The position numbers were made by a program, and so were the translations under genes. The notes beneath the pieces were generated by a model. That model was not told the DNA's origin, did not search any database, and saw only the letters and a list, made by a program, of their open reading frames with translations. From assembly GCA_020217115.1 (NCBI GenBank), contig JAIWOA010000017.1, forward strand, positions 1-10,958: 10,958 nucleotides of DNA, given 5' to 3'. Positions 7,877 through 10,958 of the stretch are shown here, in pieces. This DNA is from Calditerrivibrio sp. Lineage in GTDB: Bacteria; Chrysiogenota; Deferribacteres; Deferribacterales; Calditerrivibrionaceae. Position 1 is the stretch's first letter. Every line of letters starts with the position of its first letter.

Positions 7877-8418
7877 TGAAAAGTAGAGATCTATTATTAG
7901 AATATATAAAAAAATATGGCAGCGTAAAAGGTTATAAGGTTAATGTGGAATATTTTTTAAACCACAGGGTAGATCCATCGTTATTGGAAACTATAACAGA
8001 TGATTTTCTGCTCATAATTAATAATATGGAATTTGACAAGATAATGACAGCTGAATCAAGCGGAATAGCTCTGGCAACATCTATATCACTAAAAACTGGT
8101 AAACCATTTGTTTACCTCAAAAAGAAAAAACCTTCTACAATGGATGATCACTTTAGTGTAGAAAGTTTTTCTTTTACCAAAAATGAAACGATAAAACTAT
8201 TTTTATCAAAATCATGCATAAACAGAAATGAAAAAATTATTTTTGTAGATGATTTTTTTGCAAATGGTAACACATTTAATGCTGTAAACAGATTAAAAGA
8301 TGTTGCAGGATTTCAGCTGGTGGGATATTTTGTTGTAATAAATAAATCATTACATAAAAATATATTTTCAATCTTGAATAAAAATGATATGGAAACTATT
8401 TTAAATGAAATTAAATGA
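7876..8418 (+). CDS. xpt: Xanthine phosphoribosyltransferase-like enzyme, short C-terminus
   Basis: A 180-residue type I phosphoribosyltransferase, cytoplasmic, expected to join a purine base to PRPP to make its 5'-monophosphate. It resembles Bacillus Xpt along nearly its whole length: YFLNHRVDP (26-34), TAESSGIALA (58-67), ESFSFTK (96-102), and the PRPP loop IIFVDDFFANGNT (121-133), matching the DDFLANG that marks Xpt. The DMETILNEIK ending stops about 14 residues short of Bacillus Xpt, lacking the ESLARI-type tail. It starts with GTG at 7876 (one-base overlap with the permease stop, GAGG at 7862-7865). Position right after the importer supports salvage of imported xanthine or guanine; base specificity is inferred from similarity. 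The last codons lie in a 10-base tandem repeat that also contains the next start. Confidence 0.87.
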   Translation: MKSRDLLLEYIKKYGSVKGYKVNVEYFLNHRVDPSLLETITDDFLLIINNMEFDKIMTAESSGIALATSISLKTGKPFVYLKKKKPSTMDDHFSVESFSFTKNETIKLFLSKSCINRNEKIIFVDDFFANGNTFNAVNRLKDVAGFQLVGYFVVINKSLHKNIFSILNKNDMETILNEIK

Positions 8419-8426
8419 AATTAAAT
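8401..8426 (+). repeat. 10-base tandem duplication at the xpt/kinase junction
   Basis: TTAAATGAAA occurs twice in a row (8401-8410, 8411-8420), followed by TTAAAT (8421-8426). The first copy holds the kinase start ATG (8405) and the second holds the xpt stop TGA (8416-8418). Ten is not a multiple of three, so the copy number sets the relative frame of the two genes. Both proteins carry LNEIK encoded here, at the Xpt C-terminus and the kinase N-terminus. Confidence 0.9.
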
Positions 8427-9904
8427 CCAATCTGCAAATCAAGATAACATTACTAATATTCATATTACTGATTTCGATCTCTTTAATCATTTCAACATAC
8501 CTGAGATTTTCAGCAGAATCAAGAGCCAAAAATATAGCAATAACCTATGCCAATGGGATATCAAAGATAATAGATTCGTCCCTTGAGTATTATATGCAGC
8601 AAGGTCATAAGAATGAAATATCTAATCTTATACATCAGTTATCTATGAACAATAATAATATATTAGGTATACATATCTTTAATAACAATAAGAAACTTGC
8701 CTGTCTGAATTATAAAGAAAGTTTTAAAAAATTCAGAGAAGAATATATGGAAAAGATAGTTTCAGAAATGGAGTATAAGCAAACATATAAAGTCATCAAA
8801 ACCAAACATGCAAATTTTCTCGCGTATTTTTCACCCTATGAAAACAAAAATAATTGTCAGAGATGTCACGATGAAAAAGGTTTAATTGGAGTATTAAATA
8901 TTAATATAGATATGGAAAAAATATATTTGAGTATAATGGATCAGGCAAATAAAACATTATTTGTACTCTTCCTATCCACTATATTTATATCAATTTTATT
9001 GTCATTGTTAATAAATATCCTTATAATAAAACCACTTAGATTAATTGAAAAGGCTATGGGGGAATTAGTCAATAACAACCTTGATGTCAAGGTCAACATT
9101 AAGTCTGGAGATGAATTTGAGAAACTTGGTAATGATTTTAATAATATGGTCCGATCCCTTGAAAATGCCAATAAATCCATTGATAACATGCACAAAAGCA
9201 TAATACATTCCGATAGACTTATGACAATAGGAAAACTTACCGCATCCATAAGCCACGAAATAAAAAATCCTCTGAATTCAATTATGATAACATCAGACAT
9301 TTTACTTGAACACTGTAAACAAAAAAATGAAAATGATAGGTTAAAAAAGTTTTTAGAATCAATAATAGAAGATGCACAAAGAATAAGGGAGATCATAGAT
9401 CAAACATTAAATTTCTCAAGATATGAAACAGAAAAAAATGAGATAATAAAAGTTAGAGAACTGATAAAAATAATTTCTATCTATTCTAAAAGAATACTCT
9501 TTTATAAAACAAATATAAAATTTATGATAGCTGACGAACTAACTGAAGATATTTCAATTAAGGGGAATAAAACAAATATAGAACAGATGCTGATAAATAT
9601 ACTTAAAAACTCTGTAGAGAGTATCCCGGCAAATAAAAAAGGTGAGATATATATGCATTTATCAAATGATGATAAATTTGTTAAGTTTAAGATCTCAGAC
9701 AATGGAATCGGAATAAGTAAAGAAAAGTTAGAGTTGATTTTTCAAGAATTTTACTCTACAAAAACAAACGGCACAGGACTTGGTCTGTCAATAGTGAAAG
9801 AGATTGTGGAACATCATAATGGAAAAATAGATCTGGAGTCAGAAGAAAATAAAGGCACAACAGTGATAGTTGAGTTGCCCATTCATAGAGGAGAAGATGC
9901 CTGA
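8405..9904 (+). CDS. Membrane sensor histidine kinase with periplasmic CxxCH heme-c motif
   Basis: A 499-residue inner-membrane kinase. Helix 1 is about residues 13-33; a periplasmic sensor of about 145 residues follows, then helix 2 (about 183-208). The sensor ends NNCQRCHDEKGLIGVLNI, with the heme c attachment motif at 151-155, a pattern seen in heme-PAS/Cache-like sensors of respiring anaerobes. A HAMP domain (about 209-262) leads to the HisKA dimerisation domain with phospho-acceptor His284 (SISHEIKNPLNS). The ATPase domain has N-box Asn402, DNGIGI (432-437), FYSTKTNGTGLGLS (449-462). All catalytic boxes are intact. ATG 8405 follows a TAA in its own frame, so no start lies further upstream. 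The ribosome site is weak, suggesting reinitiation after xpt. No response regulator lies in the window. A redox or gas signal is plausible; the ligand is unknown. Confidence 0.92.
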   Translation: MKLNEIKSNLQIKITLLIFILLISISLIISTYLRFSAESRAKNIAITYANGISKIIDSSLEYYMQQGHKNEISNLIHQLSMNNNNILGIHIFNNNKKLACLNYKESFKKFREEYMEKIVSEMEYKQTYKVIKTKHANFLAYFSPYENKNNCQRCHDEKGLIGVLNINIDMEKIYLSIMDQANKTLFVLFLSTIFISILLSLLINILIIKPLRLIEKAMGELVNNNLDVKVNIKSGDEFEKLGNDFNNMVRSLENANKSIDNMHKSIIHSDRLMTIGKLTASISHEIKNPLNSIMITSDILLEHCKQKNENDRLKKFLESIIEDAQRIREIIDQTLNFSRYETEKNEIIKVRELIKIISIYSKRILFYKTNIKFMIADELTEDISIKGNKTNIEQMLINILKNSVESIPANKKGEIYMHLSNDDKFVKFKISDNGIGISKEKLELIFQEFYSTKTNGTGLGLSIVKEIVEHHNGKIDLESEENKGTTVIVELPIHRGEDA

Positions 9905-10625
9905 TATAAAAAAAATTTCCGTTGTTTTACCCGTTTATAATGAAGAAGGTAATATTGAAAGCTTATACAGAGAGATAACAAAGGTTATTGAACAATTGGG
10001 GTATGATTATGAGATTTTATTTATTGATGACTGCAGTAAAGATACAAGTCTTGATATAATCAAACAGATACATAAAAATGATCCCCATGTAAAATATATC
10101 TCCTTTGAAAAGAATTCTGGGCAATCTGCCGCTCTTTATGTAGGATTCCAAAATGCGTCAGGAGACACAATAATTACCCTTGATGCTGACCTACAAAACG
10201 ATCCAAACGACATACCTATGATGCTTGAATATTATAAAGAATACGATATTGTTAATGGTTGGAGAAAAAATAGGCAGGACACTTTATCTAAAAAAATTGC
10301 CAGTAAGATAGGAAATGGTATTAGAAATTGGTTTACAAAGGAGACAATAAAAGATACAGGTTGTGCTCTAAAGATTATGAATGCCGAAATTTTAAAAAAA
10401 GTTAAAGGTTTTAAGGGGTTCCATAGATTTATACCAACTTTAATGAGGCTTGAGGGGGCAAAGGTAGTTGAAGTACCTGTAAATCATAGGAATAGATTTA
10501 GTGGGGTATCAAAATACAACAATATAAAAAGAGGTATAAATGGTCTATATGATCTTATTGGGGTAAGATGGACAATCTCAAGACATATAAAACCGATAAT
10601 AAAGGAGAAAAAAATTGAAAACTGA
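9897..10625 (+). CDS. GT2-family polyprenyl-phosphate glycosyltransferase (DPM1-like)
   Basis: A 242-residue family 2 glycosyltransferase of the DPM1/ArnC type, which moves a sugar from a nucleotide donor to a polyprenyl phosphate at the cytoplasmic membrane face. Seen are VVLPVYNEEGN (9-19), IDDCSKD (43-49), SGQSAALYVGF (74-84), the metal-binding DADLQND (96-102), GWRKNRQD (121-128), DTGCALK (153-159), FHRFIP (175-180) and EVPVNHRNRFSGVSKY (192-207). No C-terminal membrane helices are present, unlike ArnC or GtrB, so it is DPM1-like in size. The chosen ATG at 9897 has GAGGAG at 9888-9893 and overlaps the kinase stop by 8 bases. A TTG at 9870 would add nine unconserved residues. Sugar and final acceptor cannot be read; the LAB_N neighbour suggests an envelope target. 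Confidence 0.9.
   Translation: MPDIKKISVVLPVYNEEGNIESLYREITKVIEQLGYDYEILFIDDCSKDTSLDIIKQIHKNDPHVKYISFEKNSGQSAALYVGFQNASGDTIITLDADLQNDPNDIPMMLEYYKEYDIVNGWRKNRQDTLSKKIASKIGNGIRNWFTKETIKDTGCALKIMNAEILKKVKGFKGFHRFIPTLMRLEGAKVVEVPVNHRNRFSGVSKYNNIKRGINGLYDLIGVRWTISRHIKPIIKEKKIEN
10604..10617 (+). promoter_or_regulatory. Ribosome binding site and TTG start deciding the LAB_N gene
   Basis: GGAG (10604-10607, within AAAGGAG) lies seven bases before TTG (10615-10617). The resulting N-terminus puts the conserved LAB_N helix at its usual place. The next in-frame ATG is inside the first membrane helix, so TTG is the supported start. Confidence 0.75.
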
Positions 10626-10884
10626 ATGGTGGCTTCTTGCAATAGGTTTTCTGGGACAGGGTATGTTTTTTATGAGGTTTTTTGTTCAGTGGATATATTC
10701 TGAAAAACAGAAAAAGAGTGTTATCCCTCAATCTTTTTGGTATTTTAGTATAGGTGGCAGCATATGTTTGCTTATCTATGCAATCTTGAGGAGGGATATT
10801 GTATTTACAATAGGGCAAACAACCGGTTTTATAATATATTTTAGAAATCTTTACTTCATAAAAAGGGAAAAGAAAGGTATTTGA
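10615..10884 (+). CDS. Small LAB_N-domain membrane protein (lipid A biosynthesis N-terminal type)
   Basis: An 89-residue integral membrane protein consisting of one LAB_N domain. Key features are GFLGQGMFFMRFFVQWIYSE (11-30), SVIPQSFWYFSIGGS (35-49), YAILRRDIVFTIGQ (55-68) and YFRNLYF (75-81), all typical of the family. Three helices are likely (about 5-28, 40-58, 62-80). The domain is found at the N-terminus of some LpxB proteins and alone beside polyprenyl-phosphate glycosyltransferases; its exact role, perhaps lipid-sugar handling or flipping, is unproven. The gene starts with TTG, overlapping the glycosyltransferase by 11 bases, and its TGA shares a base with the next ATG. The pairing with GT2 supports one functional module. 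Confidence 0.88.
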   Translation: MKTEWWLLAIGFLGQGMFFMRFFVQWIYSEKQKKSVIPQSFWYFSIGGSICLLIYAILRRDIVFTIGQTTGFIIYFRNLYFIKREKKGI

Positions 10885-10958
10885 TGGAAGCAAGTAAACA
10901 AAGGGTAGTATACTTCATAATATTCTTTGCCATATCAATCTCCATTACAAACCAGTTT
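10884..10958 (+). CDS. Start of a membrane protein, possibly a GT39/ArnT-like transferase (3' truncated)
   Basis: An open frame of 25 codons runs off the window. ATG 10884 shares its A with the LAB_N stop, and AAAGG at 10873-10877 is a fair ribosome site. The visible residues are a short charged start (MEASKQR) and then a hydrophobic segment beginning at residue 8, consistent with a first membrane helix. In GT2 plus LAB_N clusters the next gene is often a multi-spanning lipid-linked-sugar transferase (GT39/PMT/ArnT type). That identity is inferred from context only, since no diagnostic motif falls inside the window. Confidence 0.6.
   Translation, partial: MEASKQRVVYFIIFFAISISITNQF

Noticed and set aside
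9870..9896. TTG start nine codons upstream for the glycosyltransferase
   Set aside because: The ATG at 9897 has a better-placed GAGGAG and begins right at the conserved part; the extra residues match nothing in the family.
1..10958. CRISPR arrays, tRNA/rRNA genes, insertion sequences or phage genes
   Set aside because: No spaced repeats, RNA gene folds, transposase motifs or terminal inverted repeats were seen.

Overview
The window is a compact, AT-rich, wholly plus-strand stretch of a bacterial chromosome. It carries 12 genes (the first and last are cut by the window edges) and has essentially no intergenic space except two gaps of 51 and 40 bases. Cleavable signal peptides without lipobox cysteines, a periplasmic c-type-heme sensor motif and LPS-type envelope genes indicate a diderm. 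The low GC, the Csd4/Csd6-like peptidoglycan peptidases otherwise best known from Campylobacterota, and the heme-sensor kinase would fit a Deferribacterota-like organism (vibrioid, anaerobic). That assignment is inference; no rRNA marker gene is present.

Region 1 (1-3244): the C-terminal part of a GGDEF diguanylate cyclase overlaps a YkuD-fold L,D-peptidase (Csd6/Pgp2-like), which overlaps an M99/M14-type zinc carboxypeptidase (Csd4/Pgp1-like). In Helicobacter and Campylobacter these two enzymes act in succession on peptidoglycan stem peptides (tetra- to tri-, then tri- to dipeptide) and set helical cell shape. Here they look translationally coupled to each other and to a c-di-GMP enzyme.

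Region 2 (3231-8418): a near-consensus sigma70-type promoter precedes a complete BMP-family ABC importer: periplasmic binding protein, a perfect intercistronic hairpin, a double-domain ATPase and two permeases. It is followed by a xanthine phosphoribosyltransferase-like gene. Together they read as purine (base or nucleoside) uptake plus conversion to nucleotide.

Region 3 (8405-10958): a membrane histidine kinase with a CxxCH heme-c motif in its periplasmic sensor overlaps the end of xpt. The junction contains a 10-bp tandem duplication that keeps the two genes in separate frames. The kinase overlaps a DPM1-type GT2 glycosyltransferase, followed by a small LAB_N membrane protein and the first 25 codons of another membrane protein. 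GT2 plus LAB_N suggests an undecaprenyl-phosphate-sugar module for lipid A, glycan or protein modification. Genes from 3296 to the window end overlap or abut and could form one long transcript linking purine salvage, heme-based sensing and envelope modification.
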